Below are positions 35,298 to 44,370 of a stretch of 64,000 bases of DNA, piece after piece. A program made the translations under genes and the position numbers. The notes beneath the pieces are model-generated. The model ran no database searches, was not told where the DNA came from, and worked only from the letters and a program-made list of their open reading frames with translations. Origin of the DNA: AWTP1-13 sp033764875 (GTDB lineage Bacteria > Pseudomonadota > Alphaproteobacteria > Rhizobiales > Hyphomicrobiaceae); NCBI GenBank assembly GCA_033764875.1, contig JANRIO010000088.1, positions 1 through 64,000 of the forward strand, written 5' to 3'. How positions within the stretch are numbered: position 1 is the stretch's first letter; each line of letters begins with the position of its first letter.

Positions 35298-36209
35298 TCA
35301 GAGCGGCTCGCCGCCGAACGAGGTGGAGAAGCAACCGGTGCGGCCTACGCCCATGTCGGTGCAGACCTTCTCCGCATCCGCCTTGGACGGGAACGGACCC
35401 ACCACCAGCCGGTACTTGCCGCCCTCGGCCTTCGGCGCCATCACGCGCGGCTCGAGGCCCGCGAGCGCCTCGTGCTTGTTCTGCAGATGCTTCCAGGTGC
35501 CCTTGAGGGCGTCGAGCGAGGATCCGGCCGCCACCTGCACGGCGAAGGTGGAGCCCTTGCTCTTGGTCGGCGTCACCACGGGCGCGCCGAAGGTGACGAC
35601 GGGCTGCACGGGCGGAACGGACGGGCCGACCGCGGCGGGCGCCTCGGGGTCACGCGCGCCGGGCAAACTGCCGGTCTCGACGCGCGGCTGCGAGAACGGA
35701 TCGTCCGGGCCGTCCTTCTCTTCCGTCTCGAGCCGCGACAGGCGGGACGTGGTGTGCGATTCGGCTGCAGCCTTGTCCTTGCTCTTGGCCTTGTCGGCGG
35801 CCTTGCCCTTGCCGGAGGGGGGCGGCGGGGTCGCGGCTGCGACGGGCGGGGCCGGCAGCGCCGGCGGCGACAGCGCCGTCACCTTGTCCTCCAGGACCGC
35901 CAGCCGGGTCTGCGTGTGCCGGTCGGCCGTCTCGCGCTGCTCGAGGCCCTCGCGCACCTGGGCGAGGTCGCGCTGCACATCGCCGACGGTGCGGCGGACG
36001 ACGCCCAGCTCCGTCAGTGCCCGGGAGGCGAGCCTGATCGGCTGCTCGGCCTCGCTCTGAGCTTCCTTGGAGCCGGCCTTGCCGGCGTCCGGTGAGATCG
36101 CAAGCGACACGAGATAGACCAGTGACGCGGCCGCCGCCACCGCCCAGACGAACATGTAAAACCTGAGAAATCCTCCCGAACCGGAAGGCTGCTTGCCGCG
36201 TGCTGCCAT
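35298..36209 (-). CDS. SPOR-domain membrane protein
   Basis: 303 residues. A single membrane helix (about 15-38, FYMFVWAVAAAASLVYLVSL), then a coiled-coil (about 65-110), a long Ala/Pro/Lys-rich linker and a C-terminal SPOR-like domain (about 228-300) with STFAVQVAAG and YRLVVGPFPSKADAEKVC. SPOR domains bind denuded glycan strands at division sites. Two C-terminal cysteines (CTDMGVGRTGC) may form a disulfide. Probably inner-membrane, periplasm-facing. It is divergent from glmU. Confidence 0.87.
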   Translation of the reverse strand: MAARGKQPSGSGGFLRFYMFVWAVAAAASLVYLVSLAISPDAGKAGSKEAQSEAEQPIRLASRALTELGVVRRTVGDVQRDLAQVREGLEQRETADRHTQTRLAVLEDKVTALSPPALPAPPVAAATPPPPSGKGKAADKAKSKDKAAAESHTTSRLSRLETEEKDGPDDPFSQPRVETGSLPGARDPEAPAAVGPSVPPVQPVVTFGAPVVTPTKSKGSTFAVQVAAGSSLDALKGTWKHLQNKHEALAGLEPRVMAPKAEGGKYRLVVGPFPSKADAEKVCTDMGVGRTGCFSTSFGGEPL

Positions 36210-36496
36210 GACTGGGGGCGCCCCTCTCGCTTAAGCCACGAAACGAGACCGGCCGCGCTACGCCCAACAATGCGCTCCGAATCGCCCATAAGGCTCACAG
36301 ACGGAGACGGGTCCGGTCAACGCGCCGCGGCGCCTTCGGAGGGCCTGAATTGTGGACATGTCGCAGCGGCGCCATAGGCTGTTGCCGCCTGGACGCGGTG
36401 CTGCCACTCGCTCTATGTGGAGAGCGCTAACTCGTTGCATGACAGCCGGATACGGAATCACTCACCCCTCGGGAATGTAAAGCAGGTGCACCCGCG

Positions 36497-37852
36497 ATGA
36501 CCAAAGCGCCACTGCTGATCGTGATCCTGGCCGCGGGCCGCGGCGTGCGCATGCGCTCGCAGAGCCCGAAGGTGATGCATGCGGTCGGCGGCAGGCCGAT
36601 GCTGGCCCACGTGATCGCAACCGCGCGGGCGGCCGGGGCAGCCAGGATCGCGCTGGTGGTGGCGCCGGGGCAGGAGGCGGTGCGCAGGCTTGCCGAGGCC
36701 GAGATGCCGGGCATCGAGGTGTTCGAGCAGGCGACGCAGAGCGGCACGGCGCACGCCGTGCTCGCGGCCGCCGAGGCCATCGCCACGCACAGGGGCGACG
36801 TCGCGGTGCTGTTTGCCGATACGCCCTTGATGCGCGCGGAGACGGTGCAGTCGCTGCTGGACCTGCTCGAGGCCGGCGCCGGCGTCGGGGTGCTCGGCTT
36901 CCGGCCGGCCGATCCCGGCGGCTATGGCCGCGTGCTGGCGGACGCCGCCGGCAACGTCGCGGCGATCCGGGAGGAGAAGGACGCGAGCGCCGAGGAGCGC
37001 GCCATCGGGCTGTGCAACGCGGGCGCCATGGCGTTCCGCGTGGAGGATCTGGTCGGCCTGCTGCGGCAGATCGGAAACGGCAACTGCGCGGGCGAATACT
37101 ACCTCACCGACGCGGTGGCGCTGGCGCGGGCGCGCGGGCTCGGCGTGCGCGTCGCGATCGGCTCGGTGCAGGATGCCATGGGCGTGAACTCGCGCACGCA
37201 GCTCGCCGAGGTCGAGGCCGCCTTCCAGCAGCGCAGGCGGGCGAAGGCCATGGAGGAGGGGGCGACGCTGATCGCGCCGGAGACGGTGTGGTTCAGCTAC
37301 GACACGGTGATCGGCCAGGACGTGACGATCGAGCCCAACGTGTTCTTCGGTCCCGGCGTCACGGTCGAGGACGGCGCCACCATCCTCGCCAACTGCCACT
37401 TCGTCGGCGCCCGCATCGGCAAGGGCGCACGCGTCGGCCCGTTCGCGCGCATGCGGCCCGGCGCCGACCTCGGCGAGGACGTGCACATCGGCAACTTCGT
37501 GGAGGTGAAGGCGGCGACGCTCGCCAAGGGCGCCAAGGCCAATCATCTGGCCTACATCGGCGACGGCTCCGTGGGCGAGAGGGCCAACATCGGCGCCGGC
37601 ACCATCTTCTGCAACTACGACGGCTTCGACAAGCGCCAGACGCACGTCGGCAAGGGCGCCTTCATCGGCTCCAACTCGTCGCTGGTGGCGCCCGTCAGGA
37701 TCGGCGATGGAGCCTTCGTCGCCGCGGGCAGCGTGGTGGGCCAGGACGTGGAGGCGGATGCACTGGCCGTCGCCCGGGCCCCGCTCGAGATGCGTCCGCA
37801 GTGGGCCGCCAAGTTCCGGCACATGAAATTGCGCCGGAAGGGTAAAGGTTAA
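36497..37852 (+). CDS. glmU: Bifunctional GlcNAc-1-P uridylyltransferase / GlcN-1-P acetyltransferase
   Basis: 451 residues. It makes UDP-GlcNAc for peptidoglycan and lipopolysaccharide. The N-terminal pyrophosphorylase motif is LAAGRGVRMRS-QSPK (about 11-25); Val replaces the usual Thr of GxGTRM. FADTPLM carries the metal-binding Asp. The C-terminal half is a left-handed beta helix of hexapeptides (IEPNVFFGPGVTVEDGATIL and so on), with acetyl-transfer His/Asn/Tyr in NHLAYIGDGSVGERANIGAG and CNYDGFDK. It precedes glmS by 151 nt, the conventional pair. Confidence 0.96.
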   Translation: MTKAPLLIVILAAGRGVRMRSQSPKVMHAVGGRPMLAHVIATARAAGAARIALVVAPGQEAVRRLAEAEMPGIEVFEQATQSGTAHAVLAAAEAIATHRGDVAVLFADTPLMRAETVQSLLDLLEAGAGVGVLGFRPADPGGYGRVLADAAGNVAAIREEKDASAEERAIGLCNAGAMAFRVEDLVGLLRQIGNGNCAGEYYLTDAVALARARGLGVRVAIGSVQDAMGVNSRTQLAEVEAAFQQRRRAKAMEEGATLIAPETVWFSYDTVIGQDVTIEPNVFFGPGVTVEDGATILANCHFVGARIGKGARVGPFARMRPGADLGEDVHIGNFVEVKAATLAKGAKANHLAYIGDGSVGERANIGAGTIFCNYDGFDKRQTHVGKGAFIGSNSSLVAPVRIGDGAFVAAGSVVGQDVEADALAVARAPLEMRPQWAAKFRHMKLRRKGKG

Positions 37853-38003
37853 CCGCAAAGGCTCGAAACAGAACTTGAGTTGCTGCGCAGCAGCGAACGG
37901 GCTTAGCTCGCGGCATAAGCTCACATTGAGCCCCGCGAATTGACCCACGCCGCCGGCGCCGTCGCTCGGCGGCATCCGGGCGACACACGAAAGGCAAGCG
38001 CAC

Positions 38004-39824
38004 ATGTGCGGCATCGTCGGCATCCTGGGGACCAAGCCCGTCGCCAACGACCTGGTCGACGCGCTGCGGCGGCTGGAGTACCGGGGCTACGACTCGGCCG
38101 GCGTCGCCACCATCGAGGACGGCCACCTCGACCGCCGGCGGGCCGAGGGCAAGCTGCGCAACCTCGAGCAACGCCTCGCCAAGGAGCCGCTCAAGGGCCA
38201 CACCGGCATCGGCCACACGCGCTGGGCCACGCACGGCCGGCCGACCGAGAACAACGCCCACCCGCACATGTCGAAGGGCGTCGCGATCGTGCACAACGGC
38301 ATCATCGAGAACTTCGCCGATCTGAGGCGGGCGCTGCAGAAGCGCGGGCACCGCTTCGACACCGACACCGACAGCGAGGTGGTGGCCCACCTCATCTCGG
38401 ACGCCATGCTCGACGGTCTCGACCCGGTCGAGGCGACGAAGACGGCGCTGGGCCAGCTCAAGGGCGCGTTCGCGCTCGCCATCATCTTCGCCGGCCAGGA
38501 CGACCTGATGATCGCCGCGCGGCAGGGCAGCCCGCTCGCCGTCGGTCATGGCAAGGGCGAGATGTATCTGGGCTCGGACGCCATCGCGCTGGCGCCCTTC
38601 ACCAGCGACATCACCTATCTGGAGGAAGGCGACTGGGCGGTGCTGAGCCGCTCAGGCGCCACCATCTACGATCAGGCCGGCCACGCCGTCAGCCGTCCGC
38701 GCATCCGCTCCAGCGCCGGCGCGATGCTGATCGACAAGGGCAACCACAAGCACTACATGGCCAAGGAGATCTACGAGCAGCCGGAGGTGATCAGCCGGAC
38801 GCTCGCCAACTCCATCGATTTCGTCGAGGGGCGCGTGGTGCTGCCGGATCTCGGCGTCAACCCGGCGCACGTCACGCAGATCTCCATCTCGGCGTGCGGC
38901 ACGGCCTACTATGCCGGGCTCGTCGGGCGCTACTGGATCGAGCGCTACGCGCGCATCCCGGTCGAGATCGACATAGCCTCGGAGTTCCGCTACCGCGAGC
39001 CGCCGCTGCAGAAGGGCGGGCTTGCCCTGTTCGTGTCGCAGTCGGGGGAGACGGCCGACACGCTCGCCACGCTGCGCTACTGCAAGAGCCAGGGACAGCG
39101 CATCGCCTCCATCGTCAACGTGAGGACGTCGACCATCGCGCGCGAATCCGACGTGGTGCTGCCGACGCTGGCGGGACCCGAGATCGGCGTCGCCTCGACC
39201 AAGGCCTTCACCTGCCAGCTGTCGACGCTCGCCTGCCTCGCCATCGGCCTGGCGCGGGCCCGCGGCAGCATCTCGCCGGCGGAGGAGAAGGAGCTGGTGC
39301 AGGCGCTGGCCGAGATCCCGCGCCACATCTCGAGCCTGCTCACCAACGAGGCGCAGTACGAGGCGCTGGCGCACGAGCTGTCGAAGGCCAAGGACGTCCT
39401 GTATCTGGGCCGCGGCGTGAGCTACCCGATCGCGCTCGAGGGCGCCTTGAAGCTCAAGGAGATCTCCTACATCCACGCCGAGGGCTATGCGGCGGGCGAG
39501 CTCAAGCACGGGCCCATCGCGCTGATCGACGAGAACGTGCCGGTGATCGTGGTGGCGCCCAATGACCACCTGTTCGAGAAGACCGTCTCCAACATGCAGG
39601 AGGTGGCGGCGCGCGGGGGGCGCATCATCCTCGTCTCGGATACCAGCGCGGAGGCGGCAGGCTGCGAGCTGATGGCCCATATCGCCATGCCCAAGGGGCA
39701 CGCGTTCACCAACCCGCTGCTCTATGCCGTGCCCGTGCAGCTTCTCGCCTATCATACGGCGACGTTCATGGGGACGGACGTGGACCAGCCGCGCAACCTC
39801 GCGAAATCGGTCACGGTGGAATAA
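38004..39824 (+). CDS. glmS: Glutamine-fructose-6-phosphate aminotransferase (isomerizing)
   Basis: 606 residues. It converts fructose-6-P and glutamine to glucosamine-6-P. N-terminal Cys2 nucleophile MCGIVGILG and the Ntn-hydrolase segment HTRWATHGRPTENNAHPH. Two SIS domains carry SACGTAYYAG, SQSGETADT and GRGVSYPIALEGALKLKEIS. It ends DQPRNLAKSVTVE as in the family. No glmS-ribozyme-like sequence is recognised in the 151-nt leader. It lies downstream of glmU. Confidence 0.97.
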   Translation: MCGIVGILGTKPVANDLVDALRRLEYRGYDSAGVATIEDGHLDRRRAEGKLRNLEQRLAKEPLKGHTGIGHTRWATHGRPTENNAHPHMSKGVAIVHNGIIENFADLRRALQKRGHRFDTDTDSEVVAHLISDAMLDGLDPVEATKTALGQLKGAFALAIIFAGQDDLMIAARQGSPLAVGHGKGEMYLGSDAIALAPFTSDITYLEEGDWAVLSRSGATIYDQAGHAVSRPRIRSSAGAMLIDKGNHKHYMAKEIYEQPEVISRTLANSIDFVEGRVVLPDLGVNPAHVTQISISACGTAYYAGLVGRYWIERYARIPVEIDIASEFRYREPPLQKGGLALFVSQSGETADTLATLRYCKSQGQRIASIVNVRTSTIARESDVVLPTLAGPEIGVASTKAFTCQLSTLACLAIGLARARGSISPAEEKELVQALAEIPRHISSLLTNEAQYEALAHELSKAKDVLYLGRGVSYPIALEGALKLKEISYIHAEGYAAGELKHGPIALIDENVPVIVVAPNDHLFEKTVSNMQEVAARGGRIILVSDTSAEAAGCELMAHIAMPKGHAFTNPLLYAVPVQLLAYHTATFMGTDVDQPRNLAKSVTVE

Positions 39825-39922
39825 GGCGGGGACGAATCAATCTTGCCAAAGAAACTTCGTTTGCGCGCCTGGGCTCTCCAGCATAATTTCGCCACGGGGA
39901 GGGTTTTGCGTAGCAAGACCTG

Positions 39923-40984
39923 ATGGGGAAACGTCGCATGGCGCGCAACTGGCCGAGGCTGGTTCTGGCGGTCGCGACCGCGTCTGCGGTCCTGGCGACG
40001 CCCGTTGCCATGCCCGACGTGGCGCGGGCCGCGCCGAAGAAAAAAGCCGCCGCCAAGGCCGAGCCCGATCAGGACGGCGGTGCACAGCCCGCCGAGGGCA
40101 AGAGGAAGCAAGACCCGATCGAGGCGCAGAAGACGATCGAGGCCTCGCTGAAATTGATCGAGGCCGGCAAGTCGGACACCGCCGTGCAATCGCTCAGCGC
40201 CACGATCGCGGCGGGCAACCTGCCGCCCGGCCTGATGGCGCGCGCCCTGTACTACCGCGGCATGGGCCAGCGGCAGCTGCAGAAGCCGGCCCAGGCCATC
40301 GCCGATCTGACGCAGGCCCTATGGATCAAGGGCGGCCTGGGGGAGAGCGACCGGGCCCAGGCCCTCAAGCAACGGTCCGGAGCGTATGCCGACGCCGGGC
40401 TTGCCGATCAGCCGCTGCCGGTTGCCTCCGCCCAGCCCAAGGCCTCCACCAGCACCGCCAGCACGTCCTCGGGGAGCGGGTGGAACCTGTTCGGCGGCTT
40501 CGGCAACGGTTTCACGCTGTTCAATTCCGGCGGCCAGGGGACACCTCCCGCCTCCGCGCCGCCGCCGCCGGTGGCCGTCGCGTCCGCTCCCCCGCCGCCG
40601 CAGCCCGGCGCAGCGCCAGGGAGCCCCAGCGTCTCGAGCTGGTCGAGCACGACCGAGGTGCGCGCAACGCCGGCGGCCATGACGGCGGCCGCGCCGACCG
40701 AGACCGCCTCGGCGGCGCCGGCGGCCCGCGCCGAAGGCAAGTTCAAAGTGCAGGTCGGGCTCGTGCGCACCGACAGTGAGGCACAGGCCATCGGCGCCCG
40801 CGTCCGCGGCGACCTCTCGGCCGTGTTCGAGGCACGGGAGCCGATCGTCGACCAGACCGTGGTCGGCAACTTCGGCTCCATGTATCGCGTGCGGGTCGGG
40901 CCCTACGCCAGCGCGGGCGCCGGACAGGCGGTTTGCACCCGCCTGAGGGGCTCGGGGCTCGACTGTCTCGTCGTGAGCCAGTAG
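39923..40984 (+). CDS. Secreted protein with TPR-like region and C-terminal SPOR domain
   Basis: 353 residues. A signal peptide (LVLAVATASAVLATPVAM, likely cut after ARA) precedes a Lys/Ala segment, TPR-like helices (about 68-140: SLKLIEAGKSDTAVQSLSAT ... RALYYRGMGQRQLQKPAQAI), a Ser/Pro-rich linker and a SPOR domain (about 275-353, FKVQVGLVRTDSEAQAIG ... YRVRVGPYASAGAGQAVC). Cysteines in CTRLRGSGLDC may pair, as in the other SPOR protein at 35298. The role is probably at septal peptidoglycan; inference. It sits 98 nt after glmS. Confidence 0.85.
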   Translation: MGKRRMARNWPRLVLAVATASAVLATPVAMPDVARAAPKKKAAAKAEPDQDGGAQPAEGKRKQDPIEAQKTIEASLKLIEAGKSDTAVQSLSATIAAGNLPPGLMARALYYRGMGQRQLQKPAQAIADLTQALWIKGGLGESDRAQALKQRSGAYADAGLADQPLPVASAQPKASTSTASTSSGSGWNLFGGFGNGFTLFNSGGQGTPPASAPPPPVAVASAPPPPQPGAAPGSPSVSSWSSTTEVRATPAAMTAAAPTETASAAPAARAEGKFKVQVGLVRTDSEAQAIGARVRGDLSAVFEAREPIVDQTVVGNFGSMYRVRVGPYASAGAGQAVCTRLRGSGLDCLVVSQ

Positions 40985-41172
40985 CTGCGGCGTTGACGCC
41001 GCCAGGGGAATTTTCTCTAACCCTCTGGAATGTTTGCGGTAAATCCGCTCTCTTGGGGTGCGCTCACGGCTCGCCCTTCGACGGGCTTCATGGCGGCCGG
41101 CGTTTTGACGTAAGATACTGAAACTTCTTACAGTCGCGCCCGGACAGGGCAGCGGGGCAACGGGTCGACGGC

Positions 41173-42009
41173 ATGCAGAACGCGGGCGGCAACACGCAGC
41201 CGGGCGCCGATACGGGGGCGCCCAGTCCCGATGTGGGCGGCACCGACTTGAAGGCGGAGATCGCCAAGCTCGCCCTCGAGACCCACGCCGAGCCGCAGCA
41301 CACGGGCGCGCGGCTGCGCAACTACTTCCTGACCGGGCTCGTGGTCGTCGGTCCCGTCGCCATCACGCTGTACATGGCGTGGTACTTCATCAACATCGTC
41401 GATGCGTGGGTGAAGCCCTACATCCCGCGGCTCTACAATCCGGAAACCTACCTGCCGTTCGCCATTCCCGGCGTCGGCCTGCTGTTCTCCCTGGTGGTGG
41501 TGACGATCATCGGCGCGCTGGCCGCCAACCTGCTCGGCCGGACGCTGATCAGCGCCGGCGAACTGATGCTCGGGCGCATGCCGATCGTGCGCAATGTCTA
41601 CCAGGGCCTGAAGCAGATCTTCGAGAGCGTGATCGCGTCCTCGGCCTCGCCCGCCTCGAGCTTCCAGAAGGTGGCGCTGCTGGAGTTCCCGTCCAAGGGC
41701 ATCTGGTCGATCGTGTTCGTGACAGGCGAGGCGACGCAGGAGATCGCGGCGGAGATCCCTGGGGAGGACCTGATCAGCGTGTTCATGCCGACGGGCATGC
41801 TGCCGCCCTCGGGGTTCGTCTGCTTCGTGCCGCGCAAATCGGTGATCCCGGTGAAGATGAGCTTCGAGGACGCGGCCAAGATCATCATCTCGGCCGGCAT
41901 GGTGAATCCGGAGACGCAGGAGCGTCTGAAAGAGCTTGCCGGCAAGGGGGCGCGGACCAAGCGGGTGGGCGTGCCGGCGGTGCAGGGAGATGCGGCGGCC
42001 TCGGCCTGA
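41173..42009 (+). CDS. DUF502-family inner-membrane protein
   Basis: 278 residues. The conserved opening (about 48-66, RNYFLTGLVVVGPVAITLYM) is the DUF502 signature, with a second hydrophobic helix at about 97-115 (IPGVGLLFSLVVVTIIGAL). GRMPIVRNVYQGLKQIFESV and FPSKGIWSIVFVTGEA are further family blocks. The function is unknown. It follows the SPOR gene by 188 nt. The Ala/Glu-rich lead is poorly conserved, so the start is tentative. Confidence 0.88.
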   Translation: MQNAGGNTQPGADTGAPSPDVGGTDLKAEIAKLALETHAEPQHTGARLRNYFLTGLVVVGPVAITLYMAWYFINIVDAWVKPYIPRLYNPETYLPFAIPGVGLLFSLVVVTIIGALAANLLGRTLISAGELMLGRMPIVRNVYQGLKQIFESVIASSASPASSFQKVALLEFPSKGIWSIVFVTGEATQEIAAEIPGEDLISVFMPTGMLPPSGFVCFVPRKSVIPVKMSFEDAAKIIISAGMVNPETQERLKELAGKGARTKRVGVPAVQGDAAASA

Positions 42010-42057
42010 GGCGACGCCGCAAGCTTGCGTTAAGCCTTGCGGCCTAGGCTGCAGCCC

Positions 42058-42441
42058 ATGGCAAGGTCGAGCAGGACATGGCTGAGCGTGAGCGCGTGCG
42101 CCGCCGCAGCGGTCGCGATCGGGCTCGGCCTGTCGCTGCCTGCGACGGCCCAGGGCTTCAAGCCCGATGCCAACATCGCCAAGGGCAGCGCCTGGCTGAA
42201 GATCTGCACCAGCCAGCGGCGCTCGGACGAGGCGCTGTGCAACGGCTTCATCATGGGGCTGGAGGAGACGCAGTTTCTGTCGGAGTACAGGCCGCTGTAC
42301 TGCCCGCCCAAGAGCTTCACGGTCGAGGACCAGAAGGAGGTCATCGTGAAGTTCCTCAAGGAGAACCCGGGGCGGCACAGCGAGTCGTTCGCGCGGCTGG
42401 CTGCCGACGCCATGCGCAAGTCCTTCCCCTGCCGGCCATAG
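42058..42441 (+). CDS. Secreted Rap1a/Tai-like protein
   Basis: 127 residues from ATG 42058; a TTG at 42037 is open but unneeded. Signal peptide core VSACAAAAVAIGLGLSL, cut near ATA-QG. Mature cysteines are C50, C61, C82 and C125 in KICTSQ, ALCNGFIMGLEE, LYCPPKSF and SFPCRP, with VIVKFLKENPGRHSE between. This matches the Rap1a/Tai fold of T6SS amidase immunity proteins, but similar orphan proteins are common in alphaproteobacteria with no T6SS. The periplasmic location fits. Short GC hairpin right after the stop. Confidence 0.75.
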   Translation: MARSSRTWLSVSACAAAAVAIGLGLSLPATAQGFKPDANIAKGSAWLKICTSQRRSDEALCNGFIMGLEETQFLSEYRPLYCPPKSFTVEDQKEVIVKFLKENPGRHSESFARLAADAMRKSFPCRP

Positions 42442-42443
42442 TG

Positions 42444-42460
42444 CCGTTGCCTTGCAACGG
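42444..42460. terminator. Small hairpin after the Rap1a-like gene (weak terminator candidate)
   Basis: CCGTTGC (42444-42450), loop CTT, GCAACGG (42454-42460): perfect 7 bp starting 3 nt after the stop codon. No T-tract follows, so termination is uncertain. Confidence 0.4.
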
Positions 42461-42484
42461 GCGCGGGCCTTGCACCCGGCCGGC

Positions 42485-42514
42485 GTTCGCACTATGTTAG
42501 AACAAAATGCGAAC
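42485..42514. promoter_or_regulatory. LexA (SOS) box upstream of ssb
   Basis: GAAC-AAAATGC-GAAC (42500-42514) matches the alphaproteobacterial LexA consensus GAAC-N7-GAAC exactly. An overlapping GTTC-N7-GTTA (42485-42499) makes an inverted pair GTTCGCA ... TGCGAAC. The site lies 257 nt before the ssb start, suggesting damage-inducible expression from a promoter near it, with a long leader. Confidence 0.72.
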
Positions 42515-42720
42515 ACGCCGGCATCCCATCGAAAAGCGTTGATAAGCAACTCAAGGGTCGCGGCGGGGCTGCGCAGCCGTTAACGTCTCGAGCGAAGAGT
42601 CGCGGCGGGCGTCGCAGGACCCGCCATTGCCGGACCCGGTGAAGCGCCCGGGCGCCCGCGACGGCATCGCGGCCCCTCCGCCGGACAGACCGCGCGAGAC
42701 GCCGCAGGCGCGACGCGCAC

Positions 42721-42758
42721 GACGAGACACACACGACGAGACACACACGACGAGAGAC
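42721..42758. repeat. Short tandem repeat in the ssb leader
   Basis: A 14-bp unit, GACGAGACACACAC, is present twice (42721-42734, 42735-42748) followed by a partial third copy, GACGAGAGAC. It ends just before the AAGGAG ribosome binding site of ssb. The unit is pure A/C/G on this strand, giving an unstructured leader. Confidence 0.8.
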
Positions 42759-42770
42759 AAGGAGTTTCAC

Positions 42771-43274
42771 ATGGCCGGTTCCGTCAACAAGGTGATCCTG
42801 GTCGGCAACCTCGGCAGGGACCCGGAGATCCGCCGCACGCAGGACGGCCGCCCGATCGCCAACCTGCGCATCGCCACCAGCGAGACGTGGCGCGACAAGA
42901 CCTCCGGCGAGCGCCGCGAGAAGACCGAGTGGCATACCGTCGTGATCTTCAGCGAGCCGCTGTGCCGGGTGGTGGAGCAGTACCTGAAGAAGGGCTCGAA
43001 GGTGTACATCGAGGGCGCCCTGCAGACGCGCAAATGGCAGGACAAGGACGGCCAGGAGCGCTACTCGACGGAGGTGGTGCTGCAGGGCTTCAACGGCGTC
43101 CTGACCATGCTCGACGGCCGTGCGGGCGGCTCCGGCGCCGGCATGGGCGAGGAGTCCGCGGACAGCTACGGCGGCTCCAGCGACATGGGCGGCGGCGGAC
43201 GCAAGGCGCCGGCCAAGAGCGGCGGCGGCGGCAAGGGCTTCGACAAGGCCCTCGACGACGAGATCCCGTTCTGA
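42771..43274 (+). CDS. ssb: Single-stranded DNA-binding protein
   Basis: 167 residues. OB-fold (1-110) opening MAGSVNKVILVGNLGRDPEI with the conserved aromatic and basic DNA-binding residues, WHTVVIFSE and YLKKGSKVYIEGALQTRKW. A Gly-rich linker ends in the acidic tip DDEIPF, which recruits partner proteins. ATG 42771 follows AAGGAGTTTCAC; a frame 48 codons longer lacks a family start and includes the repeat leader. uvrA, a frequent neighbour in relatives, is not here. A LexA box lies upstream. Confidence 0.97.
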   Translation: MAGSVNKVILVGNLGRDPEIRRTQDGRPIANLRIATSETWRDKTSGERREKTEWHTVVIFSEPLCRVVEQYLKKGSKVYIEGALQTRKWQDKDGQERYSTEVVLQGFNGVLTMLDGRAGGSGAGMGEESADSYGGSSDMGGGGRKAPAKSGGGGKGFDKALDDEIPF

Positions 43275-43360
43275 CGTGCCGCGGTAAGGGATCGGGCGGG
43301 CGGCCGCGCATGCTTCGGCGCGCAGCGCCCTGCCCTTAGCCCGCCAGCGGTTGTCGGCCC

Positions 43361-44215
43361 TCAGCGCTCGGCGAAGGCCTTCTCGATGACGTAGCTGGCG
43401 GGCTCGCCGCTCGAACCTTCCTTGAAGCCGCGGGCGAGCAGCATGGCCTTGAGATCGGCGAGCATGCCGGGGTTGCCGCAGATCATCACGCGGTCCTGCG
43501 CGGGGTCGAGCGGCGGGGCAGCCAGATCGGCAAACAGCTTGCCGCTGGCGAGGATGTCGGTGACGCGGCCCCGGTGATAGTAGGCCTCGCGGGTCACGGT
43601 CGTGTAGTAGACCAGCTGCTTCTCCGCCACCTCGCCCAGGAACTCGCTCTCGCGCACGCCGATCACCGTCTCGGTGGCGAAGGCGAGCTCGGCCGCCTCG
43701 CGGCAGCCGTAGACGAGCACGATCTCCTCGAACCGCTCATAGGTGTCGGGGTTGCGCAGGATGCTGCCGAAGGGCGCAAAGCCTGTGCCCGTGGCCAGGA
43801 GGTAAAGCCGGCGGCCGGGCTCGAGGCTCTCGATCAGCAGGGTGCCCGTGGGCTTGCGGCCGACGAGCACCGTGTCGCCCGGTGCGATGTGCTGGAGGCG
43901 CGAGGTCAGCGGGCCGTTCGGTACCTTGATGCTGAAGAACTCCAGATGCTCGTCGTAGGGGGCGCTGACGATGGAGTAGGCGCGCACCAGAGGCTTGCCA
44001 TCGACCAGGAGGCCGATCATCACGAACTGGCCGGCCTCGAAGCGGAACGCGGGATCCCGCGTGACGCGGAAGCTGAACAGCTTGCCGGTCCAATGCCTGA
44101 CGTCGAGCACGCGGGCCTGCGTGTAGCCCTTGACCTCGCCGGCCTTGCGCGCCGGAGGCTGGGTGCGGGCGGGCTCATCCAGGATGGCCTCGTGTGCCAG
44201 GCTGGCCTCGTGCAT
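43361..44215 (-). CDS. fpr: Ferredoxin/flavodoxin-NADP+ reductase, plant/bacterial FNR type
   Basis: 284 residues. FAD site RAYSIVSAP (about 78-86) and FFSIKVPNGPLTSRL; NADP site ATGTGFAPFGSIL and VYGCREAAEL; MICGNPGML and C-terminal YVIEKAFAE. This is the rhodobacterial/Azotobacter Fpr subgroup, often linked to oxidative-stress response. A 25-residue N-terminal lead precedes the FAD domain. It is a different fold from the TrxB-like enzyme at 6087, so the genome has two routes to ferredoxin reduction. It converges with ssb. Confidence 0.94.
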   Translation of the reverse strand: MHEASLAHEAILDEPARTQPPARKAGEVKGYTQARVLDVRHWTGKLFSFRVTRDPAFRFEAGQFVMIGLLVDGKPLVRAYSIVSAPYDEHLEFFSIKVPNGPLTSRLQHIAPGDTVLVGRKPTGTLLIESLEPGRRLYLLATGTGFAPFGSILRNPDTYERFEEIVLVYGCREAAELAFATETVIGVRESEFLGEVAEKQLVYYTTVTREAYYHRGRVTDILASGKLFADLAAPPLDPAQDRVMICGNPGMLADLKAMLLARGFKEGSSGEPASYVIEKAFAER

Positions 44216-44370
44216 GGGGTGTCCTCTGCAAATCGCCGTGGTTCGGGATGCGTGTGCCGGGTTGCGCCGCCTGCGGCGTTGACCGCCGTCAAGGCGGGCG
44301 CCAGGGTGCCTATTTCGCCGCAGGGGGCAGTGCGGCAGGCGCCGCGGGGGAGGCTTGCGGCCTTTCCGGG

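Noticed and set aside
37853..38003. glmS ribozyme in the glmU-glmS gap
   Set aside because: No matching catalytic core is visible, and the ribozyme is characteristic of Gram-positive lineages.
20409..42441. Type VI effector-immunity pairing of the DUF2235 hydrolase with the Rap1a-like protein
   Set aside because: The genes are 21 kb apart, no T6SS component is in the window, and both families often occur without T6SS.
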